From Geodermatophilus aquaeductus (lineage in GTDB: Bacteria; Actinomycetota; Actinomycetes; Mycobacteriales; Geodermatophilaceae): DNA of 64,000 nt. A model generated the notes under the pieces. That model was not told where the DNA came from. It saw only the letters and a program-made list of their open reading frames with translations, and made no database searches. Below are positions 18,332 to 26,260 of this stretch, one piece after another; the stretch's first letter is position 1, and each line of letters opens with the position of its first letter. Both the position numbers and the translations under genes were made by a program. The stretch is taken from positions 33,505 to 97,504 of the forward strand of contig NZ_FXTJ01000014.1 in the NCBI RefSeq assembly GCF_900182545.1, in the 5' to 3' direction.

Positions 18332-19039
18332 GTGGACGGCGGGCCCCAGGCGGTCGTGGCGGCGCGGGTGCCCGGCGCCGCCGGCCTCGGCCTGCTCGCG
18401 CCGCCGTCGGCCCGCCCGTTCCCGGCCGCGCTGCTGGCCGACCCGGCGTGGACGGCCGGGCGCGTGGCGGCGCTGGGCCGCCGCTACCGCAGCGCCGACC
18501 GGCGGGCGCTGGCGACGGTGTGGTGGTACTCGGCCTCGGCGGTGCTGCTGACGCCGGTCGCCGCGGGACTGGCCACCGGCCGGCCGCTGTCGGCGCGGCT
18601 GGCCGACACCACGCTGTACGAGATCGCCGGCGGCACCGTGCTCGCCGGGGTGTCACGGGCGCCGGCCGGGCCGGACCCGGCGGGGGAGCTGCGCGAGGCG
18701 CTCGGCTCGGTGATCGCCGTGGTGGCCGCGGCCGGCGGGATGCGGCAGCGCCCGCTGTGGGCGGTGGCCACCGACTCGCTGGCCGGCCGGCTGCTCGCCG
18801 TCGGCCGGGCGCTGGGCGACGTCGGCACGGTGACCGCGCTGGCGGCCCCGGTGGCCGCGGCCGTCGGCGACCCGATGCCCGCGCCGCGCTACACCGACGT
18901 CGGCGGCGTCCGGTTCGTCCGCCGCGCCTCCTGCTGCCTGCTGGTCCGGCTCCCCGGCGAGGCCATGTGCACCGCCTGCCCCGCCCGGCCGCCGGCGCAC
19001 CGGCAGGTGCTCCTGGAGGACGCCGCCGGCCTCTGGTGA
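18332..19039 (+). CDS. FhuF-like [2Fe-2S] protein
   Basis: A 235-residue protein. The middle part resembles siderophore-interacting FhuF proteins (RALATVWWYSASAVLLTPVAAG split, about 55-80). The C-terminus carries RRASCCLLVRLPGEAMCTAC, a Cys-Cys-X10-Cys-X2-Cys cluster typical of FhuF [2Fe-2S] ferric-siderophore reductases. No siderophore genes lie nearby, so the substrate is open. GTG 18332 was chosen for family length and a CACACT-N6-GTG leaderless-like context. It diverges from acs. Confidence 0.82.
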   Translation: MDGGPQAVVAARVPGAAGLGLLAPPSARPFPAALLADPAWTAGRVAALGRRYRSADRRALATVWWYSASAVLLTPVAAGLATGRPLSARLADTTLYEIAGGTVLAGVSRAPAGPDPAGELREALGSVIAVVAAAGGMRQRPLWAVATDSLAGRLLAVGRALGDVGTVTALAAPVAAAVGDPMPAPRYTDVGGVRFVRRASCCLLVRLPGEAMCTACPARPPAHRQVLLEDAAGLW

Positions 19040-19048
19040 GGTGGGTCC

Positions 19049-20524
19049 TCAGGCGGTGAACAGCAGGATCCAGTCCCCGTCGCCGGCGTCGTTGGGTCCC
19101 GGTGGGGTGAAGGTGTCCGCGAGGGGTGTCTCCGTCCGCGCGCCCGATGTCGGGTCCACCCACGCGGCGCGGGTGCCGGGCGCCAGGAGGCCGGTGTCCA
19201 CGGCGATGGTCCGCGGGGTGGGCAGGTAGACGACCGCCTGGCCGCCGTCGGGGGTCCGGGCTGCGGTCACGTGGTCGTCGTCGAGCACGTCCATCGCCGT
19301 GACCTCGGTCAGCGGGGTGCCGCGGCCGGCCGTCACCAGGTCGCCGCCGGTGTCGGGCACCAGCTCCCACCAGCGCAGGCCCGCGAACAGGTCGCGCAAC
19401 CGCTGCGCCTGGGTGACGGCGACGGTCGACAGCCGCGTCTGCCACCCCGGCGGGAAGTCCCAGTCGGCGCTGCCGGAGACCTCGCCGGCGGCGCCGGAGG
19501 TCAGGCTCCACAGCACCTGCCGACGCAGCGTCTCGTCGGTGGTGGGTCGCGACTCGGGCTGGTTGTTCTCACCCTCGTAGTTCGCCTCACCCATGAGGAC
19601 CGGTCGGGGTGGCGTGCGTGCGTACGCGTCGAGCACGGCGCGGTAGGTGGGGTGGTAGGTGTAGGCGAAGTCCCAGTCGATCCGCCGGGCCCAGAACGGG
19701 TTGTCACTCGAGATCGACTCGTCGAAGGAGAGCTGGATCGAGAACGGGCGGCCGTCCCCGGTCTCCCGCACGCCGCGCATCACGGCGTCCCAGCACCGGT
19801 CGACGTCACTGCCGCGAGCGGGGTCGTCCGTGGCCGGTACGTAGTCACCTCCGGCCATCCACAGGACGTTGGGCAGGTCGGCGAGGCGCTCGGCGACCCG
19901 CCGCCCGTACTGCCGGCACTGGTCCACCGACGACGGGACGAACGAGTGGCCGATGGTCCAGCCGTCCACCGCGTAGAGCAGGACCGTGATGCCCTGGTCG
20001 GCAGCCGTCCGCAGGTAGGACGTGACCCGGTCCCAGTAGGGCTCGTTCCAGCTGAGCACGTCCCCGTCCGCGAAGGGCCGGATCCCGTCGTACGTGCTCC
20101 CGTCGTCGCGAGGACCGCCGTTGCCGGTGGATCCCAGCAGGGACACGACCACCGCGTTGTAACCCTGCTCCGCCCGGGTGGAGAGGTAGAGCTCGGCCTG
20201 GGCGGGGGAGACGTCGGTCATGAACGACCAGGGCGCGTCGCCCCTGACGAGGATCGGCTGCCCGTACTGGTCGAGGAAGTACCGGCGGTCGGGGCTCACC
20301 GACGTGACGAACGGCGGACCCGTCCGGGCCGCCCTCGGCGTGGCGGGGGGCCACGGGCCGTCCGGGTAGGCGCCCGCACCGGTGATGCGCAGGGCCTGTC
20401 CTCGTGGACGGTCCCGCCAGGAGTCGTACGCCGCGGCCCCGGCCACCAGGAGGAGCGTCACGACGACGCCTCCCACCAGCAGCCGCGCGGAACGGCGCGG
20501 CACGGTCGGCCTCGCTGGTGCCAT
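19049..20524 (-). CDS. Secreted/anchored DUF4038-type (apiosidase-like) glycoside hydrolase
   Basis: A 491-residue protein. After a basic start, one hydrophobic segment (about 14-33, LLVGGVVVTLLLVAGAAAY) acts as anchor or uncleaved signal. The (beta/alpha)8-like domain (about 70-370) shows FLDQYGQPILVRGDAPWSF, the DGIRPFADGD stretch, NVLWMAGGDYVP and VLMGEANYEGEN, the layout of DUF4038/apiosidase-like proteins; Glu in MGEANYE is a plausible catalytic acid. A C-terminal beta domain (about 400-490) resembles the collagen-binding-like domain usually fused to it. Substrate unknown. Flanked by the divergent methyltransferase gene, perhaps as a small acquired module. Confidence 0.8.
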   Translation of the reverse strand: MAPARPTVPRRSARLLVGGVVVTLLLVAGAAAYDSWRDRPRGQALRITGAGAYPDGPWPPATPRAARTGPPFVTSVSPDRRYFLDQYGQPILVRGDAPWSFMTDVSPAQAELYLSTRAEQGYNAVVVSLLGSTGNGGPRDDGSTYDGIRPFADGDVLSWNEPYWDRVTSYLRTAADQGITVLLYAVDGWTIGHSFVPSSVDQCRQYGRRVAERLADLPNVLWMAGGDYVPATDDPARGSDVDRCWDAVMRGVRETGDGRPFSIQLSFDESISSDNPFWARRIDWDFAYTYHPTYRAVLDAYARTPPRPVLMGEANYEGENNQPESRPTTDETLRRQVLWSLTSGAAGEVSGSADWDFPPGWQTRLSTVAVTQAQRLRDLFAGLRWWELVPDTGGDLVTAGRGTPLTEVTAMDVLDDDHVTAARTPDGGQAVVYLPTPRTIAVDTGLLAPGTRAAWVDPTSGARTETPLADTFTPPGPNDAGDGDWILLFTA

Positions 20525-20663
20525 CTCGCTCCCTGCCGGGCGATGGGCGCAGACGCAGGAGACTACGACGGGATGCGGCGGCCCGACCACGGTCTCGCGT
20601 GCGGTGCTCGCCTGTTTCCGCAGGTCATGGACACGTCTTCGCCCCCCGCCCTACGGTGCGGCC

Positions 20664-21416
20664 ATGGAGAACCCCCGTCCGGGTGCCGGTCCTGCCCTCG
20701 AGAGGCAGGTCCGCTTCTGGGGGGAGTGGAACCTCGCCCACCACGCCTTCTCGCAGCGGGGGCATCTCCAGCTGAGGCAGCTCGACTGGGTGCGGCGGCG
20801 CGCGGAACGCCTCACGCGATCGACCGACCAGGACGGGCCGCTGCGCGTCCTCGACCTCGGATGTGGGACCGGATGGCTCGGCGCCTCGCTCACGGACCTG
20901 GGCGAGGTCACGGGCACCGACCTGGCCCCGGCGGCGATCGAACACGCCCAGCGCGAGTTCCCCGACGTCCGTTTCCTGGCGGGTGGCTTCTGGGAGGTGC
21001 CTCCGTCCGGACCGTTCGACCTGGTGATCAGTTCCGAGGTCATCGCCCACGTCGCCGACCAGCAGGCCTTCATCCGGCGTGCCGCCGAGCTGCTGCGTCC
21101 CGGTGGGGTCTTCCTGCTGATGACCCAGAACGGCTTCGTGTGGCGCCGGTGGAGTGAACTCAAGCCGACGAGTGAGGGGATGATCCGCGACTGGCCCCGC
21201 CTGGGCGACCTCCGCACCATGCTGAATGCCAGCGGGTTCACGGACCTCCGCGTCCGGTCCCTCCAGCCGGCGGGGGACCAAGGGGTCCTCCGCGTGCTCA
21301 ACAGCCGGGTCCTCCGAGGCGGTTTCCGGGTCCTGCGCCTCGGCACCGTGTGGAGGTCGGTGCTCGAGCGGGTGCTCGTGGGCCGGGACCTGGCCATCGC
21401 CGCACGCCTCGGGTGA
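20664..21416 (+). CDS. Class I SAM-dependent methyltransferase
   Basis: A 250-residue protein. Motif I LRVLDLGCGTGWLGASL is near residue 62, an acidic residue follows in VTGTDLAPAAIEHA, and FDLVISSEVIAHVADQQAFI fits motif IV of Methyltransf_11/23-type enzymes (UbiG-like). The substrate is unknown; enzymes with this pattern often methylate sugars or lipid-linked compounds. Probable leaderless start: TACGGT at 20652 and 6 nt to the ATG. The convergent neighbour is the QueA-like gene (10-bp gap). Confidence 0.85.
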   Translation: MENPRPGAGPALERQVRFWGEWNLAHHAFSQRGHLQLRQLDWVRRRAERLTRSTDQDGPLRVLDLGCGTGWLGASLTDLGEVTGTDLAPAAIEHAQREFPDVRFLAGGFWEVPPSGPFDLVISSEVIAHVADQQAFIRRAAELLRPGGVFLLMTQNGFVWRRWSELKPTSEGMIRDWPRLGDLRTMLNASGFTDLRVRSLQPAGDQGVLRVLNSRVLRGGFRVLRLGTVWRSVLERVLVGRDLAIAARLG

Positions 21417-21425
21417 CGGCGCCGC

Positions 21426-22448
21426 TCAGGGCAGGAAGAGCATGGAGTCGCCGAACTCGTGCCACAGGTAGGTGCCGGCCGCGGCGTCGTACGCGCGGCG
21501 CACCAGGTCCCGCCCGGCGACCGCCTCGAGCAGCAGCAGGTGGCTGGCCTCGGGTTCGTGCAGGCCGGTGACCAGCCCGGTCACCGCGCGCACCGGCCGG
21601 TCCGGGCCGAGCACGAGGTCGGTCCAGCCCTCGCCCGGCCGGGTGACGCCATCGTCGCCGGTGGCCGTCTCCAGCGCCCGGGTGACCGTCGTGCCGACGG
21701 CGACCACCCGCCGCCCGGCCGCCCGCGTGGCGGTGACCAGCCGGGCGGTGACCTCCGGGACCCGGTAGCGCTCGGGCGCCGGCGGCTCGTGCAGCTCGGG
21801 GCTGGACACCCCCGCGTGCAGGACCAGCGGCACCACCGGGACCCCGCGGGCCATCAGCCGGACCAGCAGCCGGTCGGTGAACGGGCGGCCGGCGCTGGCG
21901 TTCTCCGCGCTGCCCGGCTCGGTGGCGTAGACGTTCTGGACGTCGCCGAGGGCGAGCGGCCCGCGCAGGTGGCGGTAGCGGACCGGCTCCCCGTGCCGCG
22001 CGAGGTACGCGGGGACGGCGACGGCCGGGGTCGCGACCGCCCGCCACAGCCGCCCGGGGCGGGCCGGGTCCGGGAAGCCGCCGCGCAGGACCAGCCGCAC
22101 GCCGCCGGGCAGGTCCAGCGCGGCGCCGGGTTCCAGGCCGGACTCGGGGCCGTCGTCGCCGGGGCGGCGGACCTCGACCACCCAGGTGCCGTCGTCCAGC
22201 GTCGTGGACACGTGCACCGGCGTGGTCGTGCCGTCGGCCCGGCGCGCGGTCAGGCGGGCCGGCAGCGTCGCCGAGGTGTTGACGACGACGAGGTCGCCGG
22301 GCTCGAGCAGGCCGGGCAGGTCGGCGAACCGGGCGTGGGTGAGGCTGCCCGGGCGGACGGCCATCAGCCGGACGCCGTCGCGGGACAGGCCGCGGCGCTC
22401 CGGCGGCTCGGTGGCCTCCGCGCCCATGGGGACGGCGAGCGCGGTCAC
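21426..22448 (-). CDS. QueA-like S-adenosylmethionine:tRNA ribosyltransferase-isomerase
   Basis: A 340-residue protein with the QueA layout: DLVVVNTSATLPARL (residues about 52-66), ALGDVQNVYATEPGSAENAS (about 172-191), LLVRLMARGVPVVPLVLHAG, and a C-terminal HEPEASHLLLLEAVAG. QueA transfers the ribosyl part of SAM to preQ1 in tRNA to give epoxyqueuosine. Most actinobacteria are thought to lack the queuosine pathway, and no tgt or queG gene is in the window, so a different substrate is possible. GTG start in a GTGA overlap with the dehydrogenase gene; both appear to be under SoxR control. Confidence 0.85.
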   Translation of the reverse strand: MTALAVPMGAEATEPPERRGLSRDGVRLMAVRPGSLTHARFADLPGLLEPGDLVVVNTSATLPARLTARRADGTTTPVHVSTTLDDGTWVVEVRRPGDDGPESGLEPGAALDLPGGVRLVLRGGFPDPARPGRLWRAVATPAVAVPAYLARHGEPVRYRHLRGPLALGDVQNVYATEPGSAENASAGRPFTDRLLVRLMARGVPVVPLVLHAGVSSPELHEPPAPERYRVPEVTARLVTATRAAGRRVVAVGTTVTRALETATGDDGVTRPGEGWTDLVLGPDRPVRAVTGLVTGLHEPEASHLLLLEAVAGRDLVRRAYDAAAGTYLWHEFGDSMLFLP

Positions 22449-23134
22449 CGCGCGCCCTCGAGGTCAGCGACGCGCACGCGGGCGCCGGGCAGGTCGCCGT
22501 CGAGCAGGTGCAGCAGCGCGCGGGCGACGTCCGCGGGTGCGGCGAGGTCGGCGGGGTCGGTGTCGGGGTCGGCGGCGGCGTGCAGGTCGGTGGCCATGTC
22601 GCCGGGGTCGACGGCGACCACGCGCAGCCCCGGGTGCTCGACGGCGAGCACGGCGGTGAGCAGGTCCAGCGCGGCCTTGCTCGCGCCGTAGCCGCCCCAG
22701 CCGGCGTAGGGCTCGACCGCGGCGTCGCTGCTGACCGAGACCACCGTCCCGCCGGCGCGCTCGAGGGAGGGGAGCAGTGCCTGCAGCAGCGCGAGCGGGG
22801 CGACGGTGTTGGTGCGCAAAACGTCCTCCAGCGCCGCCGGCGGGAGGCCGGCCAGCGGCGGCAGCGGGGTGGGGCCGAGCGTCGAGGCGTTGTTGACCAG
22901 CAGGTCCACCGACCCGCCGGCCGCGGCGGCGAGCGCGGCACGGTGGTCGGGGTCGGCGACGTCCCCGGCCACGGCGGTGACCAGGTCGGGGCGGGGGAGC
23001 CCGGTGACGGCGGCGGCGAGGCGGCCGGCGTCGCGGGCGTCGACGACGAGCCGCCAGCCGCGCTGCGACAGCTCGGTGGCGAGGGCGAGCCCGAGGCCGC
23101 GGGAGGCCCCGGTGATCACTGCGGTGGAGGTCAT
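22445..23134 (-). CDS. Short-chain dehydrogenase/reductase
   Basis: A 229-residue classical SDR. The cofactor motif is TGASRGLGLALA (TGxxxGxG, about residue 9), NNAS is at about 80, the catalytic Ser is in VVSVSSDAAV and YGASK supplies the Tyr-X3-Lys. An Arg in VVDARDAGR suggests NADP(H) preference, but this is not certain. It is the first gene of a two-gene operon with the QueA-like gene. The start ATG (23134) lies 6 nt after a CACGGT -10 element, so the transcript may be leaderless. The promoter contains the SoxR box. Confidence 0.9.
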   Translation of the reverse strand: MTSTAVITGASRGLGLALATELSQRGWRLVVDARDAGRLAAAVTGLPRPDLVTAVAGDVADPDHRAALAAAAGGSVDLLVNNASTLGPTPLPPLAGLPPAALEDVLRTNTVAPLALLQALLPSLERAGGTVVSVSSDAAVEPYAGWGGYGASKAALDLLTAVLAVEHPGLRVVAVDPGDMATDLHAAADPDTDPADLAAPADVARALLHLLDGDLPGARVRVADLEGAR

Positions 23135-23148
23135 GCGGTTACCGTGGG

Positions 23149-23168
23149 ACCTCGAGTCGACTTGAGGT
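23149..23168. promoter_or_regulatory. SoxR box in the soxR/SDR divergent promoter
   Basis: The 18-bp core CCTCGAGTCGACTTGAGG (23150-23167) closely matches the known SoxR site CCTCAAGTTAACTTGAGG and is nearly palindromic. On the minus strand it lies between TTGACC (-35, 23166-23171) and CACGGT (-10), separated by 19 bp, the long spacer that MerR-family activators require. It should drive the dehydrogenase-QueA-like operon when SoxR is oxidised and may also autoregulate soxR. Confidence 0.8.
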
Positions 23169-23180
23169 CAAGGGGGCGCG

Positions 23181-23648
23181 GTGGAGCTGCTGCCGATCGG
23201 GGAGGTGGCCGCGCGGTCGGGGCTGGCGCCGTCGGCCCTGCGGCACTACGAGGCCGAGGGGCTCATCGCCGCGAGCCGCACGCCCGGCGGCGCCCGGCGC
23301 TTCCCGCGCTCGGTGCTGCGCCGGCTGGCGTTCGTGCGCGCGGCGCAGAACGTCGGCCTGTCGCTGCCGGAGATCCGCGAGGCGCTGGCAACGCTGCCCG
23401 ACGCGCGCACGCCGTCGGCCGGCGACTGGGCCCGGCTGTCGGCGGGGTGGCGGGACCGGCTCGACGCGCAGATCGCCGCGCTCGAGCAGCTCCGCGACGG
23501 CCTGTCCTCCTGCATCGGCTGCGGCTGCCTGTCGCTGACGGCCTGCGCGCTGTCCAACCCGGGCGACGCCGCGGCCGCCGAGGGGCCCGGCGCCCGGCGG
23601 CTGTCCCCGCTGCTGCGGCGGCTCCCGCCGGCCGGGCGCGCGGGCTGA
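23181..23648 (+). CDS. soxR: Redox-sensitive regulator SoxR (MerR family)
   Basis: A 155-residue protein. The N-terminal MerR winged helix (IGEVAARSGLAPSALRHYE) is followed by the dimerisation helix and CIGCGCLSLTAC, giving Cys111, Cys114, Cys116 and Cys122, the ligands of the SoxR [2Fe-2S] cluster. In actinobacteria SoxR typically responds to redox-cycling metabolites rather than superoxide as such. GTG 23181 follows closely after the SoxR box. The only evident target is the divergent operon next to it. Confidence 0.95.
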   Translation: MELLPIGEVAARSGLAPSALRHYEAEGLIAASRTPGGARRFPRSVLRRLAFVRAAQNVGLSLPEIREALATLPDARTPSAGDWARLSAGWRDRLDAQIAALEQLRDGLSSCIGCGCLSLTACALSNPGDAAAAEGPGARRLSPLLRRLPPAGRAG

Positions 23649-23723
23649 GCGCGCCTCGCGGAGCCCCCGCGGGACGGGCATGATCCGGACGGGACCGGAT
23701 CGCCGTCGCTGGAGGAGTGCCGC

Positions 23724-24575
23724 ATGACCCTCATGCCCGCCGCCTTCATCGGGCACGGCAACCCGATGAACGCCCTCGAGCGCAACCGCTACACCGAGGC
23801 ATGGCGGGCCTTCGGCCGCGCGGTGCCCCGGCCGCGGGCGATCCTCGTCGTCTCGGCGCACTGGTACGTGCACGCCACCGCGGTGACGGCGATGCCGCGC
23901 CCGCGCACCATCCACGACTTCTTCGGCTTCCCCGGCGAGCTCTTCGACGTCTCCTACGACGCGCCGGGCCTGCCGGAGCTGCACGAGCAGGTGGCCGACG
24001 TCGTCTCGCCGACCTGGGTGGGCGCCGACCGCGACAGCTGGGGGATCGACCACGGCGCGTGGTCGGTGCTGCTGCACGCCTTCCCCGAGGCCGACATCCC
24101 GGTCGTCCAGTTGTCGATCAACGCGCTCAAGGGCGTCGACTACCACCTGCAGATGGGCGCGGCGCTGGCTCCGCTGCGGGAGGACGGCGTCCTGGTGATC
24201 GGCAGCGGCAACGTGGTGCACAACCTCGGCGGGGTCAGCCGGGCCCTGCCCGACGCCGGCTTCGACTGGGCGCAGCGCTTCGACTCCGCCGCCCGCGAGC
24301 TCATGCTCACCGACCCGGGCGCGGTCGGGCGCCTCGACGGCCACCGCGACTTCGACCTCGCCGTCCCCACCCCCGACCACTTCCTGCCGCTGCTCTACGT
24401 GGCCGGGATGGCCGGCGCCACGGGCACGACGGCGGAGGTGCTCGTCGACGGCTACGCCTACGGGTCGCTGTCGATGACGTCGTACACCGTCGGCATGCCG
24501 GCGCCCGACGCCGCGGGCAGCGGCTTCGCCGCGCCCCTCCCGGACGGGCCCCCGGCGGACGGCGCCAACATCTGA
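23724..24575 (+). CDS. ygiD: 4,5-DOPA dioxygenase extradiol family protein (YgiD-like)
   Basis: A 283-residue class III (LigB-type) extradiol dioxygenase. Metal/active-site positions are visible: FIGHGNPMNAL (His near residue 10), SAHWYV (His about 48), GIDHGAWSVL (His about 113) and a late GNVVHNLGG. Family members open catechols such as DOPA. ATG 23724 follows GGAGGAG. Whether it belongs to the SoxR response is not shown: no SoxR box lies upstream and 75 bp separate it from soxR. Confidence 0.9.
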   Translation: MTLMPAAFIGHGNPMNALERNRYTEAWRAFGRAVPRPRAILVVSAHWYVHATAVTAMPRPRTIHDFFGFPGELFDVSYDAPGLPELHEQVADVVSPTWVGADRDSWGIDHGAWSVLLHAFPEADIPVVQLSINALKGVDYHLQMGAALAPLREDGVLVIGSGNVVHNLGGVSRALPDAGFDWAQRFDSAARELMLTDPGAVGRLDGHRDFDLAVPTPDHFLPLLYVAGMAGATGTTAEVLVDGYAYGSLSMTSYTVGMPAPDAAGSGFAAPLPDGPPADGANI

Positions 24576-24707
24576 GGTCCGTTCCGGATTCACCCCGGAG
24601 CGTGACGACGAGCCGTCAGGACGGAGGGGTCCGTCACCGATCGATGTCACGATCGTTCCCCCGGACAGCGACGCCGCTCATGTCCTGACACACCCCGGGG
24701 GGTCCCC

Positions 24708-25574
24708 TTGTCGTCGTCCTCGCACCGTTCCCCGACCCGCAGGCTGCGGGGCCGCCGGGCGCTCGTCGTCGCCGGCGTGCTCACCGCGGTGGTCGCCGCC
24801 CCCGGCGTCGCCTGGGCCGAGGAGCCCGCGGCGCCCGCCCCGGGCGCGGCGCTGGAGGAGACCCTGGGGAGCGTCCTCGGCCAGGTGGCGGGGGGCGCGG
24901 CCGGCGGGAGCGAGGCCCCCGCCCTGCCCCTCCCGGTGCCCGGTTTCCCACAGGAGTCGGCTCCGCAGGAGCCGGCTCCCGGGGGCGAGGCGGCCGCCGG
25001 GGGCGAGGAGGGACCGTTGCCGCCCGCGCCGCCGGAGCTGCTGGGCGCGCTCCAGTCGCTGCTGACCCCGCTGGGCGTGCCCGACACCTGCGTCCAGGGC
25101 GTGGCCGACGGCGTGGAGGACCTGCTGAACGGGATCCTGTCGCAGGACCCGCAGGCGGTGGTCGAGGACCTCGTCGGCGGCCTCGAGAGCGCCCTGACCG
25201 GGCTGGCCTCCGGTCAGCCGCCGGCCCTGGACCCCGCCGTCCTCGGGGTCGGCGCCGCTGACGTCGCCGCCGACGTGCAGGCGCTGCTCGCGGCCTTCCA
25301 GGCCTGCCTCCCGGCCCTCCCGGGGTCCCCGGAGGAGCCCCCGGCGCCCCCGGCGCAGCCCGCGCCCGAGGCCCCGCAGGCCGCGCCCGTGTCCGCGCCG
25401 GTCGCCGAGCAGCCCGCGCAGTACCTCGGCTACGCCCCGACCGGCGGCGGCGAGGGCGTCGAGACCGAGGGTCCCGGCACCGCCGTCCCGCTGGCCGTCC
25501 TGGGCGGCCTGCTGGTCGCGGGCGGCACCGGTGCCGCCGTCTCCCGGGCGCGGTCCCGTGCGGTCGGTCGCTAG
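24708..25574 (+). CDS. Surface protein, probable substrate of the adjacent sortase
   Basis: A 288-residue protein, TTG start after a G-rich ribosome binding site. A basic N-terminus and hydrophobic signal peptide (about 15-42, ending VAWAEE) export it. The body is Pro/Ala/Gly-rich linkers around a helical stretch with two Cys (DTCVQGV and FQACLPAL) that may form a disulfide. The C-terminus has the layout of a cell-wall sorting signal: YAPTGG, a hydrophobic segment (AVPLAVLGGLLVAGGTGAAV), then a basic tail (RARSRAVGR). It is not a classical LPXTG. No database family is recognised. It overlaps the sortase gene, which supports the pairing. Confidence 0.75.
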   Translation: MSSSSHRSPTRRLRGRRALVVAGVLTAVVAAPGVAWAEEPAAPAPGAALEETLGSVLGQVAGGAAGGSEAPALPLPVPGFPQESAPQEPAPGGEAAAGGEEGPLPPAPPELLGALQSLLTPLGVPDTCVQGVADGVEDLLNGILSQDPQAVVEDLVGGLESALTGLASGQPPALDPAVLGVGAADVAADVQALLAAFQACLPALPGSPEEPPAPPAQPAPEAPQAAPVSAPVAEQPAQYLGYAPTGGGEGVETEGPGTAVPLAVLGGLLVAGGTGAAVSRARSRAVGR

Positions 25575-26238
25575 GGAGCTCTCGGGCCAGCGGCTGCCGC
25601 TGCTGGTCTTCCTCGTCGTCCTCCTCGCGGGGGCCGGCGTCTTCGTCTGGACCGCCCGCCCGGCGGCCGACGCCGCGGCGTCGACCCCCGTGACCTCGCT
25701 GGTGGCGGTGCCGGCGACCGGGGAGGTGCCCGCCCTCCCGGCCGCCGGCGCGCCGGCCGACGGGCCGGTCGTGCCGGGGCGGATCGCGGTCCCCGCCATC
25801 GGCGTCGACACCGCGGTCGAGTCGCGCGGGACGGTGCGGTACGAGAACCCGTTCACCGGGCGGACCGTCGACGGCTACGGCGTGCCGCGGTCGATGCGCA
25901 CCACCTCGTGGTGGTCCGACGGGCCGGCCCCCGGCTCCGGGCAGATGGCGGTCCTGCTCGGCCACGCCGGGACAGACGGCGGCGCGGTGTTCGACCGGCT
26001 GCCGGAGCTCGCCCCGGGCGACGAGGTGCTCCTGGTCGACGCCGGTGGCGCCTACCTGCGGCTGGAGGTCCTCGGTGAGCCGGTGACCGGGCTGGACAAG
26101 GCCACCTCCGCGCTGGCGGACACGCTCAACGGCCACCCCGCCGACGCCGACCTCGCGCTCGTCACCTGCGGCGGGGAGTACGACGAGGCAGCCGGCGCGA
26201 GCGAGGACAACACCGTCGTCTTCGCCCGGATCGTCTGA
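25558..26238 (+). CDS. Class F-like sortase
   Basis: A 226-residue transpeptidase. One N-terminal membrane anchor (LPLLVFLVVLLAGAGVFVW) and a Pro/Ala linker precede the sortase barrel (about 80-226) with His136 in LLGHAGTDGG and Cys204 in LVTCGGEYD; an Arg near the end (VVFARIV) could complete the triad. The length and the VPAIGVD...GYGVP opening fit class F sortases of actinobacteria. GTG 25558 overlaps the substrate gene by 17 bp; an upstream GTG (25531) is an alternative. It presumably links the adjacent surface protein to the peptidoglycan. Confidence 0.88.
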   Translation: MRSVARELSGQRLPLLVFLVVLLAGAGVFVWTARPAADAAASTPVTSLVAVPATGEVPALPAAGAPADGPVVPGRIAVPAIGVDTAVESRGTVRYENPFTGRTVDGYGVPRSMRTTSWWSDGPAPGSGQMAVLLGHAGTDGGAVFDRLPELAPGDEVLLVDAGGAYLRLEVLGEPVTGLDKATSALADTLNGHPADADLALVTCGGEYDEAAGASEDNTVVFARIV

Positions 26239-26240
26239 GC

Positions 26241-26257
26241 GTCAACCGTGAGTTGAC
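26241..26257. promoter_or_regulatory. Inverted repeat upstream of Clp_N gene
   Basis: GTCAAC-CGTGA-GTTGAC is a perfect 6-bp inverted repeat directly after the sortase stop and just before the Clp_N reading frame. GTTGAC could also be a -35. A repressor site is the simplest reading; the regulator is unknown. Confidence 0.45.
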
Positions 26258-26260
26258 GAC

